Assembly (NCBI GenBank): GCA_006954405.1
Contig: LVVQ01000002.1
Coordinates: 1 to 64,000, forward strand
Direction of reading: 5' to 3'
Source of the DNA: Candidatus Methanarcanum hacksteinii
Lineage (GTDB): Archaea; Thermoplasmatota; Thermoplasmata; Methanomassiliicoccales; Methanomethylophilaceae
Length of the DNA: 64,000 nt
Positions 52,882 to 61,812 of the stretch are shown here, one piece after another. The notes under the pieces were generated by a model. That model worked only from the letters and a program-made list of their open reading frames with translations, was not told the origin of the DNA and did not search any database. Made by a program: the position numbers and the translations under genes. How positions within the stretch are numbered: the first letter of the stretch is position 1; each line of letters begins with the position of its first letter.

Positions 52882-54069
52882 ATGCAGGTCCTGAGAAAAG
52901 ACTATCTCTCCCTTCTGGAAGCGGGAAAGGATGAGAACACTGTTGTCAAAGTCATCACTGGAATGAGGCGTTCCGGTAAATCGACTCTCATGAACCAGTT
53001 CATCGAAAAGCTGAAAGCTGCTGGGGTCTCTGATGACAGGATATTCTTGATCAATTTCGAGATGGCGGAATATCAATACATTAATGACAGGACCATCCTC
53101 AACAAATGGATCCTTGACAACATCCCCAAAGAAGGGCAGTGCTACGTATTCCTGGATGAGATACAGAATGTGAATGACTGGGAAATGTCCGTATCTGCAC
53201 TTCAGATCATGCCCAACTGTGACGTGTACATAACTGGTTCCAATTCGAAGATGCTGTCCTCGGAACTGTCCACTCATATCTCCGGAAGATACACTGAGGT
53301 GAAGGTTCTGCCCCTGTCCTTCAGCGAATACCTGGAGCTGCATCCTAGCGATGACAAGGACAGTCGTTTCAGGGATTATCTTAGGTACGGGGGGCTGCCC
53401 GTCGTGAATCCCGATTCAGATAGGACATTCATCGAGGGGTTGCTTGAGGGGATATTCAATACCGTACTTGTGAAGGATGTACTATACAGACTCAAGACGG
53501 ATGACGTTTCCAAGATAACTGCCATAGCGAGATCCCTCTACTCCAACATAGGCAATATCACGAACATCGACAACATCGCCACTGAAACGGGGATAAGCAA
53601 CCCCACGGTATCGAAATATGTCGAAGAGATGTCAAAGGCCTTCCTGTTCTACTATGCGGAGAAATACGATATCGTCGGGAAGAAGATCCTGAAGACCAAC
53701 GGCAAGTTCTATGCATCCGATCTGGGAATGAGGAATGTGATCATCGGCCTCGGTCTGGCCAGGGACATCAGCAAACCGCTGGAGAACGTCGTGTTCATGG
53801 AGCTCCTCCGCAGAGGATACGAAGTGAGGATAGGGAGCTACCGTGACTGGGAGGTTGACTTCACCGCGATAGGTCCGGATGGTGTGGAATACTATCAGAT
53901 CTGCGAGACCATGCTGTCTGATGACACTTACAAAAGAGAGTCGCGCCCGTTCAAGGCGATTAAGGACAACTGTCCGAAGACCATACTCACATTGGACAAG
54001 TTTGGATTGGGTAGCGATGATGGTATCAAGATCGTCAACCTGGTCGATTGGCTGTTAGACAAGAATTGA
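52882..54069 (+). CDS. AAA-family ATPase with DUF4143-like domain
   Basis: 395 residues starting MQVLRKDYLSLLEAGKDE. Walker A is GMRRSGKSTLM, Walker B is YVFLDEIQNVNDWE, followed by ITGSNSKMLSSEL, YGGLPVV, and a helix-turn-helix-like segment (IDNIATETGISNPTVSKYVEEMSKAF). The C-terminal WEVDFTAIGPDGVEYYQICE has Q in place of the ExK glutamate, as in the gene at 49391, so nuclease activity is doubtful for this pair. The start is unambiguous. No iterons are visible in its AT-rich upstream region. Confidence 0.85.
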   Translation: MQVLRKDYLSLLEAGKDENTVVKVITGMRRSGKSTLMNQFIEKLKAAGVSDDRIFLINFEMAEYQYINDRTILNKWILDNIPKEGQCYVFLDEIQNVNDWEMSVSALQIMPNCDVYITGSNSKMLSSELSTHISGRYTEVKVLPLSFSEYLELHPSDDKDSRFRDYLRYGGLPVVNPDSDRTFIEGLLEGIFNTVLVKDVLYRLKTDDVSKITAIARSLYSNIGNITNIDNIATETGISNPTVSKYVEEMSKAFLFYYAEKYDIVGKKILKTNGKFYASDLGMRNVIIGLGLARDISKPLENVVFMELLRRGYEVRIGSYRDWEVDFTAIGPDGVEYYQICETMLSDDTYKRESRPFKAIKDNCPKTILTLDKFGLGSDDGIKIVNLVDWLLDKN

Positions 54070-54574
54070 AGAAAGACTGTCGATCCTTCAAAAATAGATT
54101 GTTTTTTTATTCCTAACATTTTTGTCTCTTTCTGAAAAACAGTGGGTAGCTCGTTGCAAAGGTAGAAATGTCTTCGGATTGACCGTTTCCGGTATGATGA
54201 GAACACTTGAACCCTCATGATCATAGTGAGTCCCGGATATTCCCGCCTCATTTCACCCTCTAAGACGGTCATGGAAGATCATCCTGCCATGGTGTAGCCA
54301 TACAAACCCGAAAATTAGGGATTAAGCACCCATTAAGCACGAATTATTGCATTTTTTAATATTTTTGAGTTTTTTACGAATTCATTTATAAATGTACTCG
54401 ATAAACAATTGATTTTAGACCATGAATCGAACACTCAATTAAACACCCATTAAGCACCCATTAAGCACCCATTAAGCACTCCAAATCAAGCCCAAAACGG
54501 AACATATCTGAACATACGCGTTGAGGTGTTCTCATCAATTGTTTTAATCAGGTTTTTGGATTTTGCTTCCCTTA
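54070..54574. other. Intergenic region with 11-bp repeat clusters
   Basis: No convincing gene. It holds the 11-bp repeats listed separately. A leftward frame across 54110-54272 is open but unconvincing. Confidence 0.4.
54321..54481. repeat. Two clusters of an 11-bp repeat
   Basis: Unit attaagcaccc. Two copies occur at 54321-54340. Four tandem copies occur at 54438-54481, the first with one change (attaaacaccc) and the last ending actc. The 11-bp period equals one helical turn. The nearest gene-like feature is the ATPase relic 94 bp to the right. Confidence 0.85.
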
Positions 54575-54907
54575 TCAGATTAGACATCTGAACGGTTCAC
54601 CGTTGTTCAAATTGCTCGTTATATACGGGTCCGTCGTTGCTTTGCATCTCTCACAGATCCTTGCCGAAACGAGCCACTCGACACCGGATGCAAAATAAGT
54701 CTGACGGCTGTTCTTCTTTATCATCCTAGGACGGAAGTTCTTCCTATGGGCGGACAGCATCGACGGCATCTCCTCGAATGTCGTTTTGGCTTTCATTCCC
54801 GCAGAATCAACGATCTTGGACATGTCGTCTCTATATAGATCCAGAATGACCTTCTTGACCGTTTCAACGTCTGCTATGTCGTGCGCCTCTACGTACTTGG
54901 AGACGGC
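54575..54907 (-). pseudogene. Relic of another AAA/DUF4143 ATPase gene
   Basis: The leftward frame is open from 54907 and reads KYVEAHDIADVETVKKVILDL, then DDMSKIV, FEEMPSMLSAHRKNF, and VEWLVSARICERCK. This matches the middle of DUF4143 ATPases (VDRILKEISESYKLDFLKH...SIPSQLATENKRF...LQWLSDAGMVYKV in the gene at 50892). Both the Walker region and the nuclease-like end are missing. It is an internal fragment, opposite in orientation to the intact neighbours. Confidence 0.7.
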
Positions 54908-55000
54908 TTATTTATACAATCCCTTAGTTTCTTTTTCATAGAAAAATGACAATCCCTTGGTTCATGAATATCAAATTATATACAATAACGATTTCCGAAT

Positions 55001-55593
55001 TCATTGCACTTTAGGCCTGTTTTTGTTGCCTGGAGGCCTTCCTTTGCGCTTCTTCTCGACTACAGGACGTTCTATCAATCCAAGTTCGATGAACACTTTC
55101 TCCTGTTCGGAAGTCAGTTGCCTGAGTCTCCATTCGGAGTTATTCGAGTCCCTGAGCAATTCCTTCTTCACTACCCCGTGGACGAAGTGGTTGGGCGTGC
55201 TGATGGTATTCGACTCGACGAATATGACTATCAGCATCACGACCGTTATGATCGGTGCCGCATATTTGGAGAAGTTGGAATCGAATCTCCTCAGCAGGAA
55301 CCAGATGATTGCGGAACAGATTATCAGTGAAGACAGATACCAGATGAGCTTGTCACGGTAGAATCCAGCATACTGACCAGGAATACGTTTTCAAGTTCGG
55401 ACCATGCGGATGCAGGAATCCCGTCCAGACACGTCCTTATGTGTTCATGTTCAGTACTACCGTTAACTACTCTCATTCTGTTTACAGCCATGCGGCCATT
55501 TTCCTGTAGCAAACTGAGATTTGGCTCGCACTTCTTTATTTTTTCAGCGGTCTTGTTGTACCTCTCAAAGGTCAAAACCGTTGCAGGATTCAC
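55001..55593 (-). pseudogene. Frameshifted small membrane protein
   Basis: Two adjacent leftward frames join into one protein-like sequence. Frame A (55593 to about 55390) encodes a soluble N-terminus (ERYNKTAEKIKKCEPNLSLL...ASAWSELENVF). The next frame (to 55001) continues with GQYAGFYRDKLIWYLSSLII, two membrane helices (the second APIITVVMLIVIFVES) and a basic tail RKGRPPGNKNRPK. A single-base frameshift near 55390 separates them. Family not recognised. Sequencing error is an alternative to true decay. Confidence 0.55.
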
Positions 55594-55648
55594 TTCCCAA
55601 CTAAGAATTTGGTATTTCGCCTTCCACCCTTAATCTGCAAGAGGGTTC

Positions 55649-55740
55649 TAGACCATTTTAAAAAACGGGAAAATCTCGTTTTAAGCTATTTTTGAAAACG
55701 GGAAAATGCCAATTTAGACCATTTTGAAAAACGGGAAAAT
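55649..55740. repeat. Iterons (33-bp period) upstream of an AAA/DUF4143 ATPase gene
   Basis: Three 26-bp copies at 55649-55674, 55682-55707 and 55715-55740. Each ends aaaacgggaaaat and starts tagaccatttt or taagctatttt. The spacing is exactly 33 bp, the same as the array at 14780-14860, and the cores (gaaaaacgggaaaat versus ggaaaacgtacaaat) share 11 of 15 bases. The array ends 36 bp before the start codon. Confidence 0.88.
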
Positions 55741-55776
55741 AGAAAGACCTAAATCACACAAGACCATCTGGATAAT

Positions 55777-57129
55777 ATGGCCGACGTAGTTAATATCTTC
55801 AGGCGCAAAGCATACGATACTCTTAGGGAATGGAAGGAGAGGTCCAAAGGTTCTACTGCAATGCTAATCGAGGGTTCGAGAAGGGTCGGTAAATCCACCT
55901 TGGCGAAGAGCTTCGGTGATAGTGAGTATTCTGTGTGTGTAATGATCGATTTTTCCAAGGCATCGCAGAGAGTGAAAGCTCTGTTCGATGATCTGGAAGA
56001 CATCGATGCGCTCGTAAGGGGATTACAGCTCCATACCAAGAGGACGTTCAAGGAAAGAGATACATTGGTGATCTTCGACGAGGTCCAGAGATTTCCCTGT
56101 GCAAGGGAATCCATCAAGGCCCTGGTCCAGGACGGTAGATACGATTACATTGAGACCGGTTCGCGGATATCCATCAAGAAGAACGTGGAGAACATAGTCA
56201 TCCCGAGCGAAGAGGAGTCGTTTACTCTGCACCCGATGGACTTCGAAGAATTCCTCTGGGCGAATGGGGACAATACATTTGAGCTGCTGGAGGACGTATT
56301 CAGGAACAGGAAAGGTCTCGATGGTTTTACTCATTCCGTGATGATGAAGCGTTATATGGAATACATCGCGGTCGGCGGAATGCCGCAGGCGGTGGAGGCC
56401 TTCGTAAACAGGAAGAGTTATCAGGAGATAGACAAGGTCAAGAGGAACATAATAAAGCTGTACATGGACGATTTCAGGAAGATCGACAGCAGTGGCATGA
56501 TGGGGAGGTACTTCGCCAATATACCCTCTGAACTGTCCAGGGAAACGATGCGTTACAGGACCACATATATCGACGAAGATGTGGGCTCTAACAGGGAAAA
56601 AGAGTTGTTCGCCGAACTGGAGGATTCGAAGACCGTCGTAGTAAGTTATCATGTTAACGACCCACGTGTCGGCATGAGCATGACCTTGGATCCAGACTTC
56701 TTCAAAATGTATCTGGAGGACACAGGATTGTTCGTCACTTTGTGCTTCATGGACAAAGGGACATCGGACAATATCATCTACGAGCACTTGGTATCTGGAA
56801 AATTGCCTGCAAATCTGGGGTATGTGTTCGAGAACGCAGTTGCACAAGCACTAGTCGCCGCAGGATACAAAGCGTTCTACCACACATTTCCGAAAGAGGA
56901 TGGCAAACATCACTATGAGATAGATTTCATCATCCCGTCCAGCAAGAAGATAATCCCGATAGAGGTGAAATCCTCCAAGATCAAACCACACAGATCCATG
57001 GACAAGTTCATCGAGAAGCATGGCAGAGACATCGATGTCCCAATGATGATATCGACCAAGAACATCGGAATGGTCGACGGTATCCTGAACATCCCCATAT
57101 ACATGACTGGTTTCCTTGGCAGGAAATGA
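55777..57129 (+). CDS. AAA-family ATPase with DUF4143/PD-(D/E)xK-like domain
   Basis: 450 residues. MADVVNIFRRKAYDTLREW is followed by Walker A EGSRRVGKST, Walker B LVIFDEVQRFPCARESIKALVQDGRY, ETGSRISI, and VGGMPQAVEAF. The C-terminal YEIDFIIPSSKKIIPIEVKSS carries an intact E..D...ExK. It is a close relative of the gene at 14885 and shares its operator architecture, but ends at IPIYMTGFLGRK without the extra tail. Function unknown. Confidence 0.87.
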   Translation: MADVVNIFRRKAYDTLREWKERSKGSTAMLIEGSRRVGKSTLAKSFGDSEYSVCVMIDFSKASQRVKALFDDLEDIDALVRGLQLHTKRTFKERDTLVIFDEVQRFPCARESIKALVQDGRYDYIETGSRISIKKNVENIVIPSEEESFTLHPMDFEEFLWANGDNTFELLEDVFRNRKGLDGFTHSVMMKRYMEYIAVGGMPQAVEAFVNRKSYQEIDKVKRNIIKLYMDDFRKIDSSGMMGRYFANIPSELSRETMRYRTTYIDEDVGSNREKELFAELEDSKTVVVSYHVNDPRVGMSMTLDPDFFKMYLEDTGLFVTLCFMDKGTSDNIIYEHLVSGKLPANLGYVFENAVAQALVAAGYKAFYHTFPKEDGKHHYEIDFIIPSSKKIIPIEVKSSKIKPHRSMDKFIEKHGRDIDVPMMISTKNIGMVDGILNIPIYMTGFLGRK

Positions 57130-57258
57130 TTGTAAGGGTGATGCGTTAGCAGTTGATCCCGTTCAAGGAGAGGATGGGTTCAGTTGTTGGTGATTAGAAT
57201 GAAACCTGTAAATGATGTCCAAGCTCACATTGCTTCGCCTTATGTGTCGAATTCGGGT

Positions 57259-58890
57259 GTGCGACGTGCAAAGCAGCAAGGAGGATTGTGAAAAGCAAAG
57301 AAACAAGCGAAGTAACCGTGGGATTCGTCCCCCACCGACCCTACCAGGGCATGCGTCCCGAGCAATCGGAAGGTGTGAAGCCCCTGGGACAAAGCGGAGA
57401 GACGCAGGACTCGATGTATCGAACCGCCAGGGTGAATCGGGTATGGTGAATGTAACGTGAACCGTTGTAAGGGCCGTAACTCGACAACATGCGAAAACGA
57501 GTCTGACCCGCAAGGGAGAACGCATGGACCAAAACGGTACGGAACAAGGTCCGGATGTGTGCTTGAGCATCCGAACGGACGGACAGATGTTCCCGGCCTA
57601 AAGACGGCACCTAACCCCGATGCAGTATCTCAATTGCTGAACACGGCAACCCCGTTGTCCTCCCGAAAGGGTACCGACTCCGCAAGGATGAGGGAAAGGA
57701 CAGCGGGCGAAGGAGGTGGCAAGAAGCGAACGCCGTCACGTAATATGACGGATAGGCGCTCGTGCGCCAATCCGAAAGGATGCAGACGGGCCACTGGTCG
57801 ACAATCGAAGGAGAATCGTGCATGACATCAACTGCTGATACCTCAACGGCGCCGAAAGGCGAGAGGCCAGCGGACGCTGTCCGCCGCCCCAGCGAATGGG
57901 AATCCATCGACTGGAGGAGAGCGGAGGCACAGGTCGGACGTATGCAGGAAAGGATTTCGAAGGCTTACGGCGAAGGAAGGACCTCGCTGGCGAAACGTCT
58001 TTCATATCTTTTGGTCAACTCGTTCTATGCCAAGGCATTGGCAGTCAGAAGGGTTGCGGAACAGAACAAAGGGAAACATACCCCAGGTGTGGACAAGGAA
58101 TTATGGCAGTCCCCCAAGGCGAAAATGGATGCAGTAAACAGACTCAACAAAGGAAGGTACCGCTCCAAACCGCTGAGACGCATCTATATTCCCAAGAAGA
58201 ACGGAAAACTCCGTCTCCTCTCCATACCGATCATGTACGACCGTGCGATGCAAGCGCTGTATGCGCTTGCATTGGACCCGATACAGGAAGCAACCGCAGA
58301 TCCGAACTCGTACGGGTTCAGGATAGGGAGGTCCTGTCAGGATGCGATGGGACAGATACAGCTGATGATGGGTTCCTCCAGAAGACCCGAATGGGTTCTG
58401 GAGGGAGATATCAAAGGGTGCTTCGACAACTTCTCACATCAGTGGATGATGGATAACATTCCGATGGATAAACACGTCCTGAAGGAGTTCATCAAAGCAG
58501 GGTATGTGTTCGGGAACCAGCTATTCCCCACCGAAACAGGGAGTCCGCAGGGAGGAGTTATATCGCCGATTCTAGCGAACATGGTCCTGAACGGTATGGA
58601 AAAACTGGTCAAAACCATATTCCCAAGAGCGAATCTAACGAGATTCGCCGATGACTTTGTTGTCACCGTAGACTCTCCAGAAACGGCAGAGAAGGTCAGA
58701 GACCTCCTCATACCGTTCCTGGCTGAACGCGGACTGGAGTTATCCCAGGAAAAGACGCTCGTTACCCATATCGAAAACGGGTTCGATTTCCTGGGATGGA
58801 ATTTCAGGAAACATCGGAACCAGGGCAGGAAGATACTCCTCATAAGACCATCGGACAAGTCCCTCGATTCGATGAAGGCATCCGTAAAGG
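57259..58890 (+). mobile_element. Group II intron, 3'-truncated
   Basis: The 5' end GTGCGACG at 57259 is a group II intron consensus. About 500 nt of structured, G-rich sequence (domains I-III) precede the ORF in domain IV. The ORF is cut within the reverse-transcriptase thumb, and no domain V (AGC...GUUC hairpin) or VI follows before the unrelated Rep-like sequence starts at about 58891. The intron can therefore not self-splice. Confidence 0.85.
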
Positions 58891-58916
58891 CATCCTTCTT
58901 TCCGTCGATCTTGTAG
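57822..58916 (+). pseudogene. ltrA: Group II intron reverse transcriptase/maturase, C-terminally truncated
   Basis: The frame from MTSTADTSTAPKGERP shows RT blocks: KNGKLRLLSIP, YGFRIGRSCQDAM, LEGDIKGCFDNFSH, GSPQGGVISPILANMVLNGME, RFADDFVVTVDS (YADD variant FADD) and FDFLGWNFR. The maturase domain X and any endonuclease domain are missing; the last residues (about 10, after SVKA) come from the fused Rep region. GGAG precedes the start. Inactive as a maturase. Confidence 0.88.
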
Positions 58917-59692
58917 CCCTTCACGATACCTTGGAAATCGATGAAACCGTGCTTCCATATCGGATGCATTCTAAGCATCTTCCTGTGGTCGTTGAAAGCT
59001 AGCCTTCTCAGCATCGGATCCTTGCCGATCCTCCTTAGTATCCTCGGATCGTCAAGTCTCCACGAGATCTTTCCGTTGCTGTTATGCAGCTTTACCCTCA
59101 CCGGATCGTTCAGTATCACGATGATGTGCGGTGCCGGATAACCGCTCATCTGAGCTTCCTTGCAGGTGAGGATGTTATGCTTGCCGAATATCTTGGAAAG
59201 GTTCGCATTCAGTTTGTTCAACATATTATATTTGTCCGAGCATCCTTCGACAGGTGTTGTGCGCAGGGCATACCACGCCTGTTCCGGTGTGAACTGAGCT
59301 CGGTCGAAATTCACGGTGATGAAGAGCAATCTCGTCATCCTGATGTTGCCGCGTCCGCCTATAGGATAGTCGAATTCTTTACCATCCAGGGCTCTGCATA
59401 ATTTGCTCTTCTGGTCGGTCTTCTTTGCAGCATATGCTTTATTGCCGCGTCTTTTGATAAGTCCATAGATTTTCTCCCCCGAGTTGAGATCGATAAATTC
59501 GTTGTATTGTTCGTCGCTCATCCAATTAATGAGACGTTTCTGAAGCTCTTCGTCATAAAGAGAAAGGTTGCCGGAGACGAGATCGGTCATCAGTCTCTCG
59601 GCATCAGGGTACCATTTGAAGGGATCCTCCAAGATGGTACTGGTGTAAAAATCGGTATCCCCTTGCTCGCATTGTGAAATGCTACTATGCAA
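58891..59692 (-). pseudogene. Rep-like (rolling-circle initiator-type) protein, truncated
   Basis: About 267 codons of real-looking protein from TTG 59692. RMTRLLFITVNFDR resembles Rep motif 1 and GYPAPHIIVILND resembles the HUH motif 2, but with one histidine only. The 3' end is cut by the group II intron remnant; the frame then runs antisense through it. Upstream the frame stays open to the CCA end of tRNA-Tyr with no good start, so the 5' end may also be lost. It is probably a remnant of an integrated plasmid or virus. The Rep assignment is tentative. Confidence 0.55.
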
Positions 59693-59743
59693 ATTTTCGG
59701 GGATATCTCTAACCGATGTCTGGGTAGTGATGCTGGGAGAAGG

Positions 59744-59854
59744 TGGTCCCCACTCCCTGATTTGAACAGGGGATCTGCTGATTTCAGCGGCTGTACCGGC
59801 ATTGCCGGGAACTCTCTACAGTCAGCCGCTCTAGCCAGGCTAAGCTAAGTGAGG
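59744..59854 (-). tRNA. tRNA-Tyr (anticodon GTA) with a 33-nt intron
   Basis: The acceptor CCTCACT pairs with AGTGGGG (C1-G72, archaeal tyrosine identity), A73, encoded CCA. The anticodon stem GCTGA/TCAGC encloses CTGTAG, then a 33-nt intron after position 37, then A38. The intron contains TACAG able to pair with the anticodon CTGTA, as in archaeal bulge-helix-bulge introns. The mature tRNA is 78 nt. Confidence 0.92.
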
Positions 59855-59925
59855 ACAGACTGACAATATAGATAGATTATTTAAACTTGCTGATTGGCCA
59901 ATCCGTCACAGGCTGATGGACTGGC

Positions 59926-60684
59926 TCATCCGATATAACCGAGATCGACAGTTTTCTGTTGCTCAGCTTCCATCTCTTTGACCTTAGCGGTGAGCTCATC
60001 GATCTGTTGACATTTCGAATCAAGTTCAGCATGATCCAATTCGATTCCGATGATCGACTCAAGCACTTTCAACAATGCGATACCGCTCTTATGGTCCACA
60101 AAATAACCTGATGTCTCGCCCATTAAGCACACCGAAGGGACCCCATATATCTTGCCGAACCCAACTAACAATGCGGATGCTCCAACGATCCCTCCTGCAG
60201 GTTCCCCTGGAGAGAAGATCACTCCGTGATCCTGGAGATCCACCTTCATGTCTATGTCAGAGACAGCACCGAGTACCCTTGGAGTATCGGTCATCTTGCC
60301 CGTTCCGTATCCTCCGAGCGTTATCATCTTGGATACATCCATCCTTATGAACACATCCTTCATGAGATCCTCGCAGATCAGATACTGTCCTTCTGGTGTC
60401 GTTCCTTGGTATTCACCAAGTAAGAATATGATGTCCTTTCCATTGACATCGTTCACATAATACAGTTCATTGCATGCCATGTCGATGACGCAATCGCTAT
60501 CTAACATGACCTGTGGAGGAAAACTGTCTGAATAGACCGTAGCGAATCTTTTGGCGTTGAGTTTCTCCGCAAGGAAGTCAGCAGCTATCTTGCCGACATT
60601 ACCAACGCCAGGGAGCCCTTCGATCAGTATGGGTTTATCGAGTTCAGGTATGCAATCATATACGATCGTTGTGCAGTTTCCCAT
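59926..60684 (-). CDS. PAC2-family protein (proteasome-assembly-chaperone-like)
   Basis: 252 residues. ILIEGLPGVGNVGKIAADFLAEKL, FPPQVMLDSD, LGEYQGTTPEGQY and ITLGGYGTGK are the PAC2 family pattern. A C-terminal coiled segment (LDSKCQQIDELTAKVKEMEAEQ) follows. Archaeal PbaB-type relatives assist proteasome or other assemblies. It overlaps the end of nop10 by about 29 bp; an in-frame start three codons upstream is possible. Confidence 0.88.
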   Translation of the reverse strand: MGNCTTIVYDCIPELDKPILIEGLPGVGNVGKIAADFLAEKLNAKRFATVYSDSFPPQVMLDSDCVIDMACNELYYVNDVNGKDIIFLLGEYQGTTPEGQYLICEDLMKDVFIRMDVSKMITLGGYGTGKMTDTPRVLGAVSDIDMKVDLQDHGVIFSPGEPAGGIVGASALLVGFGKIYGVPSVCLMGETSGYFVDHKSGIALLKVLESIIGIELDHAELDSKCQQIDELTAKVKEMEAEQQKTVDLGYIG

Positions 60685-60850
60685 TCTCTCCATACTCCTC
60701 TATTATGGACTCTCTTCTGTACTTGCCATAGCGATCATCTGGAGAATATCTCGGCGGATGTGCCGTTACGGTATCGGCCGAACAATCGAGACACTTTTCC
60801 TTCATGGAATAGCGTCCACATTTAGGACACCTCCTGAGGGATGATCTCAT
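60656..60850 (-). CDS. nop10: H/ACA ribonucleoprotein subunit Nop10
   Basis: 64 residues: RRCPKCGRYSMKEKCLDC (zinc ribbon) followed by HPPRYSPDDRYGKYRRE, the conserved Nop10 sequence. It is a structural subunit of the pseudouridylation RNP. It follows the aIF2-alpha gene by 5 bp, in the usual archaeal order. Confidence 0.95.
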   Translation of the reverse strand: MRSSLRRCPKCGRYSMKEKCLDCSADTVTAHPPRYSPDDRYGKYRRESIIEEYGENGKLHNDRI

Positions 60851-60855
60851 GGGTA

Positions 60856-61641
60856 TCACTTGCTCTCACGTTTGAGTGTCGCTTCACCACCGGCTTTCGT
60901 GAGCGACTTTATCGCAGCAGTGGAGATCCTCTTCAGGACGTCCTCTGCCGTCTTGTACTCGTCGGCTGTGATGACCACTCTGTATTTCGGCGAACCGACG
61001 GATGTGATCGCTACCTTGGCCTCATCGCCTGCGACTTCGAGTCCATCATTCAATGCTTTCCTGATGTCCTCTATTCCTTCAGGTTTGAGCGTCCTCATTT
61101 CAAGTATCGCGTCGATCTCCACATATGGTAATGTGACATTCTCCTTCGCGACTTCGATAAATGTCTCGACCCAATCTCCCTGATAGTCGTCACGGAGTTC
61201 GTCGGGGTTCGCAGCTATGGCCTCGAATGCGCCATAGAGTGTGTCGTATGCTTCGGTGAGTTCGTTACCGAACTCGTCGTAAGCTTCGTCAACGGAGATC
61301 GAGAGTCTCTCGGCTATGATCTCGACAAGCTTCTCAGCTTTCTTCTCATTCTTCCACTGTTGGACCTTCTCTCTCTTCTGGTGGTCGTTGACGGATTTTA
61401 AGGAAAGGTCGATGTGACCTTTTTGTGAATCTACGCCCAGAACTTTGCAGACAACTTTCTGTCCTTCTCTGATGAAGTCTCTAACGTACTTCACCCAACC
61501 AGAGGCAATATCCCTTACATGGATGAATCCTTCTTTGCCGTCGTACTCATCAAGGGTGACGAAGGCACCGAAGTTCTTCACATTCGTAACGGAGCAGACT
61601 ACTAACTCTCCGTTCTCGGGAAATTCTCTGGCGCGAGACAT
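60856..61641 (-). CDS. Translation initiation factor aIF2, alpha subunit
   Basis: 261 residues from MSRAREFPENGELVVC. The N-terminal S1 domain (VCSVTNVKNFGAFVTLDEYDGKEGFIHVRDIA, GHIDLSLKSVN), helical middle domain and C-terminal alpha-beta domain match aIF2-alpha, part of the initiator-tRNA-delivering heterotrimer. The start ATG overlaps the eS27 stop by one base (TGATG). Confidence 0.95.
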   Translation of the reverse strand: MSRAREFPENGELVVCSVTNVKNFGAFVTLDEYDGKEGFIHVRDIASGWVKYVRDFIREGQKVVCKVLGVDSQKGHIDLSLKSVNDHQKREKVQQWKNEKKAEKLVEIIAERLSISVDEAYDEFGNELTEAYDTLYGAFEAIAANPDELRDDYQGDWVETFIEVAKENVTLPYVEIDAILEMRTLKPEGIEDIRKALNDGLEVAGDEAKVAITSVGSPKYRVVITADEYKTAEDVLKRISTAAIKSLTKAGGEATLKRESK

Positions 61642-61808
61642 CAGTTGTATACCTCGACCACTTCGCCTTTGATATCGGCTTTTCCGCCCTTTGGTTTGAC
61701 AAGTGTCGCACCGCAGACGTTGCATGTGACTGTGGTCGCTGCTTTGCTGAATGTAACCTGCTCGTTGCCGCAGTCGGCACATTTGATCTTTATGAAATCG
61801 TTAACCAT
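61641..61808 (-). CDS. rps27e: 30S ribosomal protein eS27
   Basis: 55 residues starting MVNDFIKIKCADCGNEQ, with a CxxC...CxxC zinc ribbon (CADC, CNVC) and VKPKGGKADIKGEVVEVYN. Length and motif match archaeal S27e. It is 4 bp downstream of eL42 and overlaps aIF2-alpha. Confidence 0.95.
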   Translation of the reverse strand: MVNDFIKIKCADCGNEQVTFSKAATTVTCNVCGATLVKPKGGKADIKGEVVEVYN

Positions 61809-61812
61809 GGGA

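Noticed and set aside
54438..54481. Possible CRISPR array
   Set aside because: The 11-bp units are directly tandem with no spacers, and no cas genes are near. The 26-27-bp iterons also have gaps of only 6-7 bp, too short for spacers.
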